Shown here: in pieces, positions 1-11,091 of the stretch
How positions within the stretch are numbered: the first letter of the stretch is position 1
Layout of the letters: each line of letters starts with the position of its first letter
Assembly (NCBI GenBank): GCA_037043015.1
Contig: CM073322.1
Span: forward strand, 23,092,364 to 23,156,363
Reading direction: 5' to 3'
Length of the DNA stretch: 64,000 nt
Origin: Bryum argenteum
Lineage: Eukaryota > Streptophyta > Bryopsida > Bryales > Bryaceae
Position numbers and translations under genes: made by a program
Notes under the pieces: model-generated
What the model saw: only the letters and a program-made list of their open reading frames with translations
Database searches by the model: none
What the model was told of the DNA's origin: nothing

Positions 1-569
1 TTCCACTTTTTGACCTTAATGTAAAATATTTTATGAAAGAAGGTCTAAAAACAACCATATAGTAAAACAAGCACCACGTATGATATATTTAGTTTGAGAA
101 AAATCTCGACGATGAGAAGGTGCATTTATGATAATGTGAATTTTGAAAAAAAAAATCTTGGAAAAAATCCAAAATCTCGAATTTTGGCAATTTTTGAAAG
201 AAAAAATTGTAAAATTACTAGAAATTGTGAAGATTGTTTTTGAAAGTTTTGGAGGCTGCCCTTGTAAAATTGGTAAACTTTTTGACTTCGGATACTTTGG
301 AATTTGAATAGTAATTTGGTAATGAACATATTTCTAAAAAAAAAAAACTTAAAAAAAATTATTTTAAATTGCCCGTTTAGGACTTGAAACCTAAAATTTC
401 TAGGTGAAGGTTATAAAATTAAAAATTGACTTTGAAAATTTTACCACATACACATTACTGTATGGGGAGCACCCAATAAAAATCTTAGGCAAAAATATCA
501 ATTTAAATGCTTAAAATGAGCTGCCCGAAATCTCAGAAAACCGAATCGGTTTTCCTGGATTTTTAGGGG
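1..569 (-). mobile_element. Family-F TTAA-type MITE, truncated by window edge
   Basis: The segment is homologous in reverse orientation to the complete element at 55364-55940. Shared blocks are the stretch around 250-300 (present also at 27110-27200 and 38100-38165), the block at 445-495 with the phrase GGAGCACCCAAT, and the GGGCAG-containing terminal part. The terminus reads TTTTTAGGGG at 560-569 and the adjoining tetranucleotide is CTAT, a degraded TTAA. The other end lies outside the window. No coding capacity is seen. Confidence 0.6.
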
Positions 570-960
570 CTATACTTACAATTGCATTGTTGGCATCATC
601 ATATTGTAGTCACAATTCTCCAATTTGTGAATTAATTAATCATGTACCACTAATCAACAACTTTATAGTGTAGTGTCTGTATTGGGTCAAACGAAGTTAC
701 ATGATATTCTCATCACTTCAGTAATTATACACACCGCGAAAAGTTCCAAAAACATTCTTATCACGTTTGCAAATGCGCTAACTTGCTCCAATAAGCCCAT
801 CCAATGACATAGCAAGAACACGTACTTGTAGGCGAAGGAGTAGGAAGCGCTTGCAAAAAATCTGACGAGGGTCCACACCGAACCCCTCGAACGAAGAAGT
901 CTTCATGCAACAAGACTCTGGAAAGCAGTCTTGCACAGAATTGCAAGACCCGCCGCGGCT
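570..960. other. Upstream region of the Nudix gene
   Basis: There is no recognisable gene here. Composition changes from AT-rich repeat DNA to more mixed sequence after about 760. The promoter and 5' UTR of the downstream Nudix gene must lie here, but I see no clear TATA box. An in-frame TTG at 931 is not taken as the start because the first ATG in frame is at 961. Confidence 0.5.
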
Positions 961-2864
961 ATGGTGGTGATGAAGTTGACGTGGATGCCGCAGGCATTGC
1001 CCCTCTCCTTCTCTGCTCGTCGTCTTCTTCTTCCCACTCTCGCCATCTCCCAGATTTCCACCACCACCACTCCCCTCCCCCTCCTCTGTACCCGGACCAT
1101 TGCTCAAGCTCCTCCTGTCCCAAATTCGCTTCTGCGAGCTTCGACTTGCTTTAGTAACCCTAGGGTGCGCGGGATCACGAATCAATTCTCGTGCGCTGCT
1201 TCTTCTTCTTCTTCTTCTTCTTCTTCTTCTTCTTCTTCTTCTTCTTCTTCTTCGTCTGCAATGGCTGGCGCTTGCAGCGACCCGCCCGCCATGTATCGCC
1301 CTAATGTCGGTGTTTGTCTTATCAATGACAACAATGAGGTCAGTCTACTTGCTTCTCCATGACTTCTTTCAAATGTCCTGTTATTATGATTATTGTATTG
1401 TAACTTCTGAGAATTTTCTTGTGTTGATGAAGTAGGTCAGCTTCATAGTGCTTGAAGCACTGTACGTTATTGAATTTTGGAATTTGGCCTGATGTGCTGA
1501 AGAGCCCGATCATCTTTCGTCGCATCTTTCTGTTTGTGTATTTATGTGTGGATCTTGAATTGAGGTCATATTTACTGTCGTAAGGAGTTGTAGCCTTCGA
1601 CATTACTGCCTGATATGGAGAAGTCTCAAACAAGAGACCTGATTTGTATTACAACAAAGTTTGGTCGTTGTTTATGTCCATGATTTTTATGAGCATTTTA
1701 CTGCAATCTTTGAATTGACCTTGTTTCCTGTGCGGTTAGGTATTCGTAGCGCAGCGATTGGATGTTCCTGGAGCTTGGCAAATGCCCCAGGTATAATGAT
1801 CTTATTCGAAATAGTGTGACCAGATGTTGCTTTTGTAATTAGCTGCACGGTCTTTTATTTTGGAGAGACCTCAATTTTGGGAGACAACCATATAGTGAAT
1901 GGTGAGAACTGCGGGGGAGCTGGTTAGTGCAGGGAGGTATAGATGAAGGAGAAGACCCACGAGCAGCAGCATTTAGAGAATTGAGGGAAGAGACGGGAGT
2001 TACCTCAGCGGAGTATCTGGGAGAGGTACGATATGCAATCATTTCACGAGCTTCTGTCTTGATGTGAAAAGGATGAAAACAGAAATTCTGCCTTCAGCAA
2101 TGCAATGTTATATCTCTTCAAATTAGTTTGTTTTGGCCTGTTGCTATTGTGCCATGAATATCTGAATGCACTGAGCACATATTTGTTATGTTGGTCTTAC
2201 ACTACGCATGTGGATTTACAGGTTCCTGAGTGGTTAACTTACGACTTTCCACCGGAGGTGAAGGCAAAGCTCACTAGATTGTGGGGAACAGAGTGGAACG
2301 GGCAAGCTCAGAAATGGTCAGTGGGAAACCTTGGTGCTTTTGGCAGCATTCTTGAAGTATATAGACATGCAAAAGTTGAACTGTTCAGTTGATCATGTGT
2401 GCATCAATTCTCGTTGCATGCTTTGGACTTGCATGTCTCATGTTTTGTGTGGACCTCAAAGTTCCTTCGATGTTTGAAAATGACCTATATTGTTTTGCCT
2501 GATTGTAATCTGCATGGCTGTTCAGGTTCCTGGTCAAATTCAGTGGGAATGAGAGCGAGATTAATCTACTAGGCGATGGCTCTGAGAAACCTGAATTTTC
2601 TGAGTGGAAGTGGGTGCCGGTTGAAGACGTCGTTAAACATGTATCACCCTTACTACTTATCTTCGCCCCTGTGCACCTAGTTTTAGCTTTCTGTTTTTCA
2701 TAACTAGATATCAAATGTTCTCCATTACATCCTAACATGCCTGATCTTGAAAGATCTTCATCATACGCTGCTCAAATTCTGGCCTTCTGGTTGTGCAGGC
2801 TGTGGAGTTCAAAAAACAAGTATATGAACGAGCTTTCAAACATCTGGTCAAACTGATGAAATGA
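961..2864 (+). CDS. Plastid-type Nudix hydrolase (Ap4A / dinucleoside polyphosphate hydrolase, NUDT26/27-like)
   Basis: Six exons join in frame: 961-1338, 1740-1790, 1933-2025, 2222-2316, 2526-2640, 2799-2864, giving 265 residues. The Nudix box runs from Gly144 to Val166 (GGIDEGED, then [10 protein letters not shown]) and matches GX5EX7REUXEEXGU. The surrounding [29 protein letters not shown] and GQAQKWFLVKF motifs are those of plant NUDT25/26/27 diadenosine tetraphosphate hydrolases, related to bacterial RppH. These split Ap4A-type dinucleotides into ATP plus AMP using Mg2+ or Mn2+. About 115 residues rich in Ser, Arg and Pro precede the domain; this suggests a plastid transit peptide and includes a serine run encoded by a TTC/TCT microsatellite. 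The start at 961 is the first in-frame ATG; the Met codon at 1261, after the Ser run, could serve as an internal start for a cytosolic form. All introns have GT-AG ends. Confidence 0.9.
1195..1253 (+). repeat. TTC/TCT trinucleotide microsatellite encoding a serine run
   Basis: An almost uninterrupted CTT-type triplet repeat lies inside exon 1 of the Nudix gene and encodes a long poly-Ser tract between the putative transit peptide and the enzyme domain. Triplet slippage here would change protein length without shifting the frame. Confidence 0.9.
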
Positions 2865-3668
2865 TGCTAATGGAGTCCCTTTGAGTTTGTGGGATGTGGT
2901 AGAATTGTTATATGATCGAGAATTCATAACCATGAATATATTTTCTCTTTGTCCTGTCTCCTAGAATTTTTGCAACTTTTATGATAACCATCCAACGACC
3001 GATCGAGGCTATGCTCAACATTATATCTGTATGCGCCACATGTTTAAGGTGGTTTTTTCCTACCCTCTTCATATATCTAAATGTTCCACCAGGTTAATCA
3101 TATTTGTGTGTATACATAACGTAGGTGCATGTGAGACATAGTTATGATGAGCAACGCCCGCTCATGTGAGACACGTTATGAAGAGCAAATGGTTTCCTAC
3201 TCAATCATACTGATTAGCTTTTACTTCATTGTAGATATCATCATCTGCAGCACTGTGTTTTTAGATGTCATCGTGCTTGATAATCTTGAAATGAAAATCT
3301 TTTCCATTGTTCTACTTGGGCTCTAAACTGGAAAAGTTCATAATTTGTTACCATGACTTCTCTTTCTAAAGTTTTCCTATCACAGAGCTCCTTGATTTCA
3401 TCCCTAAGTATTGGGAGATTAGGGTGCATTTGCCGGCCACCTAGATATCATAATATTTCACCCAAAATCATTTTATTCTCCAAATCTTAATATTCATTGT
3501 GCACCTCATGTTTGGCAGCCGACTATCATCATGATAATCAAAATCTTGATGTTCTTCCTAAAATCAAGATGTTTTACAGGAAATAAAATTTGGAGGTTTG
3601 AACCTCAATATCTTAACCACATGCCTCTCACCCTTTGCCCCTCCCACCCCTATGCCCTTACTGATGCT

Positions 3669-3741
3669 CCCCAAGAGGAGGTGTGAAAGTGTTCCCCAAG
3701 AGGAGGTGTGAAAGTGTTCCCCAGGAGGAGGTGTGAAAGTG
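3669..3741. repeat. 25-bp minisatellite, three copies
   Basis: Three head-to-tail copies of a unit containing CCAAGAGGAGGTGTGAAAGT. The units begin at 3669, 3694 and 3719, and the third has a one-base contraction. Confidence 0.85.
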
Positions 3742-4020
3742 GTTGCCCGACGCATTTCTGTATTCTCATTATCATGATACGTGCAAATCACAATAATAAT
3801 TGAGAATTGGAGGGCCCTAAATTATCACAATATTCGATTATCGGGTTGCCAAATACACTCTTAGAAAGCGAAAAAATTGATTCTCCATAGAAGATGCATA
3901 ATATTGCAAAAAGCCACTCAACTCGTAAGGAGCTGTAGGGGTCAAAATTCCCTAATATTTGCAATGTTCTAGGTCTTTGCTGTAATCATCAAACTATCAG
4001 ATATTACACAAAAAGCTAAA

Positions 4021-4070
4021 AATCAAAAATAAAAAATAAAAAATAAAAAATAAAAAATAAAAAATAAAAT
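4021..4070. repeat. AAAAAT-type simple repeat
   Basis: Seven or so head-to-tail copies of a 7-mer made of A and T (AAAAATA). This is low-complexity sequence. Confidence 0.9.
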
Positions 4071-4168
4071 TGTAATGTCCTTGTTGAGAAACTATATAGA
4101 ATCGTTAAGCACTTCGTTCCTGCACTCGATGTGAGTCTAACAGTGCAATGCATCGTTAAATTCTTTAA

Positions 4169-4906
4169 CCCTAGAACGTCGGAGCCCATAACCGTGGCCT
4201 GAACTTTGATATGTCTTACTCTGAATCCTCCATCTCGCCACTTTACCTGAAAGTAAAATATTTTATTTCATTTTTCGTAGATGTGATCACATGCTTTTCA
4301 TATGCTGTAAAAATTTCAGATTTTTTTGGGAAGATTTGAAATTCAAGTGAATTTTCAAAGAAAAATCAAAAATAATTCATATCAAATACAAATCACTTTC
4401 AAAAAATCTGAAATTTTTAGAATAAGGGGACATTGTAGTGAAGAATAGCATGGTGTAATCCATGGTTTCGTGTCATGCTATATTTGAAAATTGAGAAAGA
4501 GACCCTATAGGCATGTAAACTTAAGGTGTCAGTAAATCACTAGATATTAGGAATTTCTTGAAATTCTAACTTGGAGTAGAAACAAGACTTGGTAAGATTC
4601 ATTTTATGAATTGAGCTTGAACTCAAAAGAGATCATTTAGTTGCCTAAATTTGAGACTTAATAAAAGTAGGAAAAAGTTGCAGAAATGCACTGTGTGGTG
4701 ATTTGTTTTTAACCATTCTTTCAACTTTCATACCACATGTGATCTTAGGAAATACCTTAAATGACCTCAAATGAATTCCATGATATGCTATTATCATTCA
4801 TAAATCCAATTACAAAAATCATGAATGAAATTCATCCCGCAATAATAGGTTACAGTGAAAATGTTCTCTTCATCAGACATAAAATGGCCGCTCCGACGTT
4901 CCAGGG
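4169..4906 (+). mobile_element. Family-A MITE copy 1 (piggyBac-like, TTAA target)
   Basis: A 738-bp non-coding element. It begins CCCTAGAACGTCGGAGC and ends with the inverted form GCTCCGACGTTCCAGGG, so the two 17-bp ends differ at one position. It is flanked by TTAA at 4165-4168 and 4907-4910. A second copy of 739 bp lies in the opposite orientation at 14934-15672 and looks about 98% identical by eye. No transposase is encoded. The TTAA duplication and CCCT terminus are the hallmarks of the piggyBac superfamily. Confidence 0.88.
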
Positions 4907-5293
4907 TTAACGTCGAAATGCACGCTCCTGAATCTGTTCCCCAACATGAGAGCACGCTTAACGTCGCATTATGCACGGGAACTCGTGCGTTCCCTATGTT
5001 ACTGCACAGGCACTCGGTCTCCCCCCTCGAGCGCTGGTGTAGTAACATGCGGTTACGCACTCGTCCCAGTGCGTAACGCTATACATTATAATTTCGTGAT
5101 TAGTCGTAAGTGCAACGAATGGACAGAATTCAGTGCTAAGTGGATGAACTTCATCACTCTCCTAAACCCTAACACCTCTCCTCATTCCGAACACGAAGCT
5201 TCAGCAACGCATGCAATTTCAGTGACGAACGATTTAGGCGATTGCGGAGCATTTTATGCAATTTATGAAATGATAGCAAGCATTTGAGCGATC
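4907..5293. other. Promoter region of the WDR82-like gene
   Basis: Nearly 400 bp between the family-A element and the WD40 start codon. It includes a telo-box (5164-5172) and is less AT-rich than the preceding DNA. There is no gene. The element ends about 390 bp upstream of the ATG and so may lie close to, or inside, the promoter. Confidence 0.5.
5164..5172 (+). promoter_or_regulatory. Telo-box AAACCCTAA
   Basis: An exact AAACCCTAA lies about 120 bp upstream of the start codon of the WDR82-like gene. In plants this motif is common near the transcription start of housekeeping and translation-related genes. Function here is inferred from sequence and position only. Confidence 0.4.
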
Positions 5294-8200
5294 ATGGAGG
5301 ACAAGCGGACTTCTGCGTTGAGTCTCAATGACGCCGTTATCAAGAGCATGGCCATGGGTGCGGTCTTCAAGGATTATGTACGCCCTTCGCACCTTTAGCA
5401 TAAAAAACGCAATCCTCATACTCTCCATCCTTACCGTGAGAAATGATCGCCGCAGCGTGCAGAGCGTAAAATCCTGCCATAAAATATCTAGGGTTTAACG
5501 GGCCTTACCTTGAGAAATGACCGCCGCAGCGTACAGATCGTAAAATCCTGCCACAAAATATTTAGGGTTTAACGGGCCATGCATTGCTCGTGAGCTGATC
5601 CGAGACTCGCGACAGCATTTCGACTCAACGAAGAAGATCTTCGTAGCTGCACATTTCTTAGTAAGCTAGTATCAGGATTTGTTGGTTTCCCAGCACGGGA
5701 GGTTTCTCGTACTTTCTTATCTAGGCGTTAATTACATGTCTGAAAGGTGACCATTTGATTATCAGTCCATACTGTGGTCTAAATTAGAAGCTGCGGTATA
5801 TCATCTCCTTGTCGGAGAAATGCTACGAAATGAGAGATGGTCTTGTTCATAAGCTCATATCGTGCATTATGAAGATAATGTAATGATTTTGTGATGTTTT
5901 CTGCATTTTCTGCAGGGAGGAAAAATCAATTCGCTGGATTTTCATCGAACCGAAGACCTTCTTGTAACTGCCTCCGATGATGATTCTATACGTCTTTATG
6001 ATACGCTTAACGCGACGTAAGTTCCCTTTGCATGAAAAAGCTCTCATACCCCTTGCATTTATGCTTGTGAGTGGAATTGATAGCTCGTGTTTGCTCATGC
6101 AGGTCGCTGAAAACGATACACAGCAAGAAGTATGGGGTAGACCAAATTTGTTTCACTCATCATATCAATTCCGTGATTTACTCCTCCAAGAAAGAAGGAG
6201 ACGGTAAGTGATCCATCTCATTGTTATACATGCTGCTAAGTTTGGGACGCCAACTGTATATGGAATGTCTGCTGAGGTGACTTTGTCTGTGCAGAGTGCT
6301 TGCGGTACTTATCTTTGTATGATAATCGATATTTGCGCTACTTCAAAGGGCATCGTGACAGGTCACTATCTTAATCTTATTCTTCTAGTAGTGATTATCG
6401 TTTTATGTTATTGATTAAAATGTTTTTACCATATCGAGTGACTTGAAAAGATGTGATGGCAGTGCAGGGTTGTGTCCTTATGCATGTCACCGAAGAATGA
6501 CTGCTTCATGTCTGGTGCATTAGACCACACTGTGCGTCTATGGGACCTTCGCACTAATGTGTGTCAGGTAGTGCACTTTTCTATCGGCCTACTTGTACAT
6601 TTGAAACGACAAGAAGAAGGAGTTGTTGCAGATATATTGTTGCTTCTCCTTGTGAAGAAGTATAATCTGGACGCTACCGATAGAAGCCTAATGAGCTGTT
6701 ACTTAGTTGGAATGGACCAGTAGGTCGTTTGATTCTTTTCCAGAGTCCTTTTCGTGCACTAATGGGTCATTTCTTGGCTCAGGGGTTGTTACGTGTGAGA
6801 GGGAGACCTGCTGTTGCATATGATCAACAGGGTCTTGTATTTGCTGTAGCTATGGAAGGTGGAGCCATCAAACTCTTTGACGTGCGCTCTTATGACAAGG
6901 TCAGAAAACGCGTTTTCTATATATTAAGCTTCTCTGACATGCAACGTGCTGAACATCATCACAATCAGGGTTTCAGTTTTCCTTGCGAATGTCATGCGTA
7001 ACCTCATTATTAATGAATGCGTAAGCCTAGCCTTTACATGAAGGTCGCTTGCAAATAGCAATTGCACATACTTGATAGATTTTTCAAAGATCTAGTCTAT
7101 TAATTCATCTTTTCAAATTTTCATGAACCTCTTTATGTGTCTTTGATATCCTCTGTTGCTTGTTCCGATCATGATATGCTTTTCCTCGTGGATGCCTGAC
7201 GAGTACATGACTATTTGCAACAGGGGCCATTTGATACATTCTTGGTAGGAGGTGATACCGCTGAAGTGTCTGGCATGAAGTTCAGTAATGACGGCAAGCT
7301 TATGCTACTATCAACATCCAACGGCCATGTTTACGTGGTGGATGCTTACACTGGGAAGAAGGTATACAATTCCGCAACCGTGATCCTAATGGTTGTTCAC
7401 ATGAAGTGGAGTTTGCTTGGATATTCTAACAAAGATGTTGCTTACAGCTTCATGGCTTCACTTTGGAACCCAATCCTGACGGCGGAGTACTGGAGGCCTC
7501 CTTCAGTCCAGATGCACAGTTCGTAATTGCAGGTACAGTATGGGCTATTGTTGCCAAGGGGACATCTTTATTGCGTAGTTCTGACATATGTCGATTCTTC
7601 CATGGTACTCGGTCGTGCTCGTCATGTTGGACTTTCCCCGACCAAGTACTGGCATTTTCATGCCGTGTCGGAATATAGGCATCTCTAATGTGAGTGCTTC
7701 TTTTTCGTTGTAATCATGAACCTTGATGTTCCGCATGTGATCTGAAGTGGTGGTCCGCTGCAGGCTCAGGAGACGGCACTTTGCGAGCATGGAGCACGAT
7801 GTCGGGTGTTGAGGTACTTTCTCCTTCAGAAAAATGTGACATGATGTTTCCACTTTACCTAGTTTCTTTTAGTGAAGACGAAGTTTTCATTACATGGAGT
7901 TAGTGTAAAGAGCTTCGCAACCCCAAAGACAGGGGAGACGTTAAGACTAATGGATTCGCACACGTAGATCTGCCATCATCCATGAGGCGGAATGGGTTGA
8001 CTGCTTTGGTAAAATGTCACTTTTTAGCAACCCAATGATAGCAGTCACTTGTAGAAAGAAAAGAAAAACCATGTCATGTTACCGTGTTGATCCTGATCTT
8101 TACGTGTCAGCGAAGAAGTGCTTTGGCTTAAATGTTACGTTAATGAATTGCCAGGTCGCCTGCTGGACGAACAATGCAGGGGTGCCGGCGTGTGTGAAGT

Positions 8201-8298
8201 GGGCACCTCGCCGTTTCCTGTTAGCCACGGCATCAAGAGCATTGGTGCTGTGGATTCCTGATCTTTCCAAGCTTCAAAAAGCTGAAAATGGACTGTAG
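5294..8298 (+). CDS. WDR82/SWD2-like WD40 protein (COMPASS and termination factor subunit)
   Basis: Ten exons join without frame breaks: 5294-5377, 5916-6016, 6103-6203, 6295-6361, 6468-6567, 6783-6899, 7224-7361, 7448-7532, 7764-7813, 8155-8298. They encode 328 residues, close to the roughly 313-330 usual for this family. Diagnostic stretches are [85 protein letters not shown] and [11 protein letters not shown]. These are the repeats of human WDR82, yeast Swd2 and Arabidopsis S2L/APRF1. Known family roles are as a subunit of Set1-type H3K4 methyltransferase (COMPASS) and of the PP1/cleavage-factor termination machinery in the nucleus. Intron 1 carries a 74-bp tandem duplication. Loss of a conserved WD repeat is not apparent. 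Confidence 0.93.
5431..5578. repeat. 74-bp tandem duplication in intron 1 of the WDR82-like gene
   Basis: Two adjacent units (5431-5504 and 5505-5578) are about 90% identical. Each ends in the phrase TAGGGTTTAACGGGCC, which contains a reverse telo-box-like sequence. The duplication lies early in the first intron. Confidence 0.9.
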
Positions 8299-9747
8299 CT
8301 GAAAAGATCGGATCTCCACCCTTGAACGATGTTGAAACAACCATGCATGCAGATAGATCAGGGAGTGCAAAAGACCAGTGCATGGTGGTTATGGTTGTTG
8401 TGAGGCTCACGATTCACTGTATCTTACGTTTCAAAGAGGCGACATGTAAATTGCCCATGGTGGCACCTTTCAAACTGCAGACTGGCAAAATCTTACTTTA
8501 TAACTGGCGGACGTCCTTTTTATCTCCTTCTAGTCATTTCTGCTCTTTCTTGCCAAACCTACTTTTGTTGCTTGCAGTGCATGGATGAGGACTGCATATT
8601 CCAAAAGTAAAAATGTCCCAGCGGTAGGTCCACCCGGGTCATTATTGCCTAATCCTTGTTAGTGGGTCCCAAGTAAAGGCGGATATCCGATCACTCCATT
8701 TCGGTGCACGATTTTATAATATATTCGCATGGCTCTCAGGGCTTACAGTTCTTGAGGCACCTAGAAACATCCAGATTCTTACTGGGTGCTCCTTATAAAA
8801 GATGCAAGCCAAATGGGGTAGCTTCAAAAAGTTTACTTCCTTTGTTTTCTTTTTTCAAATAAAATAACCAATGTATCAATCCAACCAAAAATTAGTAATT
8901 TATCAATTTAGATTCGAGACACCAGCATAGAATCTAAACATGCAAGAGAAAACTGTCGTACTTTGGTAACCATGCTTGAGGGACTAAACAAAACAAAAAC
9001 ACTTATTTTAGTGTTGAGAGAAAAATTGGGACTTAGATTTTTAGGGGTTACATGAACATAATTTTGAAATTTTCAAAAGTCCCAAACTCTTTCCTGTACT
9101 CAACTGACATGTTTTTTTGTCTATTGATGAATCCGAAGTACAACCCTGGCAACAAAAATCAGAACCTGGCTGATGACAGAAAAAGGAATCATATCAATTT
9201 TAGCAGTAGGCATTTATAAGAAAAGAAACTCGAAGGTGTTACTGAGAATATTCGCATGGCTACAGAGGAAAAACCGTTACTATTCACTGGAACAACAATA
9301 ATAATAATACTAATAATTCTAATAATGCTTGGCTTGGGGAAGGTAGTACTCCATGCAGCACAACACTGTACCAATCCCAATAGGGCTAAAAATGATCCCT
9401 AATTATTCAACATGCATATGATGATGATGAATAGAGCGAGGGAGGGAAGGGCAATAACAGCAGCATAGGGGGAAAAATCTTGTGGCTGCCCTTTCAATGT
9501 GCCTGAAAACATGCAATGCCTTTGACTACTGCATTGCATAGGGTTCCCTTGCCTTCCTTACACCCCCTCTTTCTTTATATTAGAACTAGTGGGACCCGTG
9601 CCGTTGAGCACGTTCAACTTGAATTGCCTAAAGCTATAAAACATTCATAAACTTCAAATAAGTTGATACAGAAAATATTAAAAAATACATATCAAATTTA
9701 TATATTTAGAATAATAAAATATACATCAATGGTCTCAAACATGGTCT
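8299..9747. other. Intergenic with a degraded family-F repeat
   Basis: There is no gene. Sequence at 8768-8810 (CTGGGTGCTCCTTATA) matches the interior of the family-F MITE, and 9035-9047 ends in TTTTTAGGGG followed by TTAC. So 8768-9047 is probably a decayed copy of the element. A short AAT-type microsatellite lies at 9296-9325. Confidence 0.45.
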
Positions 9748-11091
9748 CTATTTTATTTTACGATAACATTCCATTGGATCATTCCTCAAAATCGGTATTG
9801 ACCGTTGGAATCCACTTACTCTTTGTAAAAGGGTATTATAACCTTCGTTTGCAGGTTCACTACTGAGCAACCGTAGGCCATGAGAGTATATCTCATAATC
9901 TGTGGACGAAATCTCACTGTCTTCATCAAAAGGCCCTATAATCCAAGATGCTATCCTTGATGTAACATACACATCAGTAGCTAAACTAAATTTAGCTACT
10001 TCTGATCCATAAACACTCATTAAAGATGGATCCACCCAAGGCCGTCTTATTCTATCTGCATCCAATTCTTTTTGTGATGGATATACATAGTTGGATAGCA
10101 GAGGAAACTCTATCTTACATGCAAATCCCCAATTACAAACACCTATGTACATATTATCTTCTTCTCTGTGTAATAAGATGTTGTCGGGAGACAAATCACA
10201 ATGTATGCTACCATTTTTATACAGAAATAGCATACCAAATAAAAAGTGCCAAGACAATCGGATTCGTAGTCGTTGAAACAACTTCACATTGTCAGCATCC
10301 ACTCCTGGCTCGATACATGATTTTCCATTGCACTTCAAGACCATACTTCTCAAAGTTCCAGCATTCCACCATCGCATATATCCATGCGGTTTAGAAGGAT
10401 GTATGGCAAATAATTTTATAAATAGAGGATGGACCAAAGGACAACTTGTGGCTTCCATGTTCATTGATTGAAAACTATTTATATGAACAGTACTAATGAA
10501 GGCTTTACAAGCGTACTCCTCTTCTCTTGGAATGAAATCGACTCCTATTATGTGACACTTAAGAATCACACCGTAGCTACCTCTACCAACCTCCCTATTA
10601 CCGTTCAAATCAATAACCTCTGCATCGAGTGGAAGGAAATGCAACAAAGATCCATCTAAGAGATCTTTGTTTATCCCATGTACTAATCTACGAGGTTCAA
10701 TTACTAATCTCACAACTCGGCATCAAACCATGAAATTTTAGTCATTATTGATTCAAAATTGGGATCAGAAGGATCTAAAACTTGAACCATCCAATTTTTT
10801 AAATTAGTGGTACCACTATTGACCTCCTCACGAATAAGACTTTCAAATCTATCTGAAGACATTCGGTTCTTTTCAGCAGAAAATTATAGGAGGTTCAATT
10901 TCTATGCATAAAGAAACAGAGTTTGGAATCTCCAATAACTCTGAAGCTAACAATGAGCCTTGAGGTGACATAATCACGGAGATTTCAGATGGTTGTTGTC
11001 GTCGTACTCGATCTCTAGCTATAGCGCGTAGTGCACGCAAACTTATAGCTTCGTGATGAAATTGATTCATATTGATAATAATATGAAACAA
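9748..11091 (-). pseudogene. Broken protein kinase gene (bryophyte-type, DFG-site changed to NWG)
   Basis: The longest open stretch (10713 down to 9748) encodes a kinase domain. It has the glycine loop VGRGSYGVI, the lysine strand EYACKAF, the catalytic loop HCDLSPDNILL in place of HRDxxxxN, and VCNWGFA where DFG is expected, so the metal-binding Asp is Asn. Reading upstream, the same protein continues in other frames. At about 10728 the frame changes between DA and VVRLVIEPRR, as after a one-base loss, and again near 10870 between EPPIIF and SAEKNR. No ATG opens the kinase frame; it is preceded by a stop. These breaks and the altered active-site motif indicate a decayed gene. The intact relatives I recall are single-exon-rich kinases expanded in mosses and charophytes, but I cannot check this here. 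Confidence 0.7.

Larger units (their letters stand above)
2865..4168. other. Intergenic, no gene seen
   Basis: This is the 3' flank of the Nudix gene followed by AT-rich DNA. It contains a short tandem repeat at 3669-3741 and an A-rich simple repeat at 4021-4070. I see no credible coding sequence on either strand. Confidence 0.6.

Noticed and set aside
778-1362. Long minus-strand and second plus-strand frames over the Nudix first exon
   Set aside because: They arise from the triplet repeat and GC-rich transit-peptide exon; the Nudix frame explains the region and joins five further exons.
4165-4910. Terminal TTAA treated as part of the inverted repeat, with another target duplication outside it
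   Set aside because: Bases outside TTAA do not match between the two sides in either copy, and the nested insertions at 56690-57550 show TTAA itself being duplicated.
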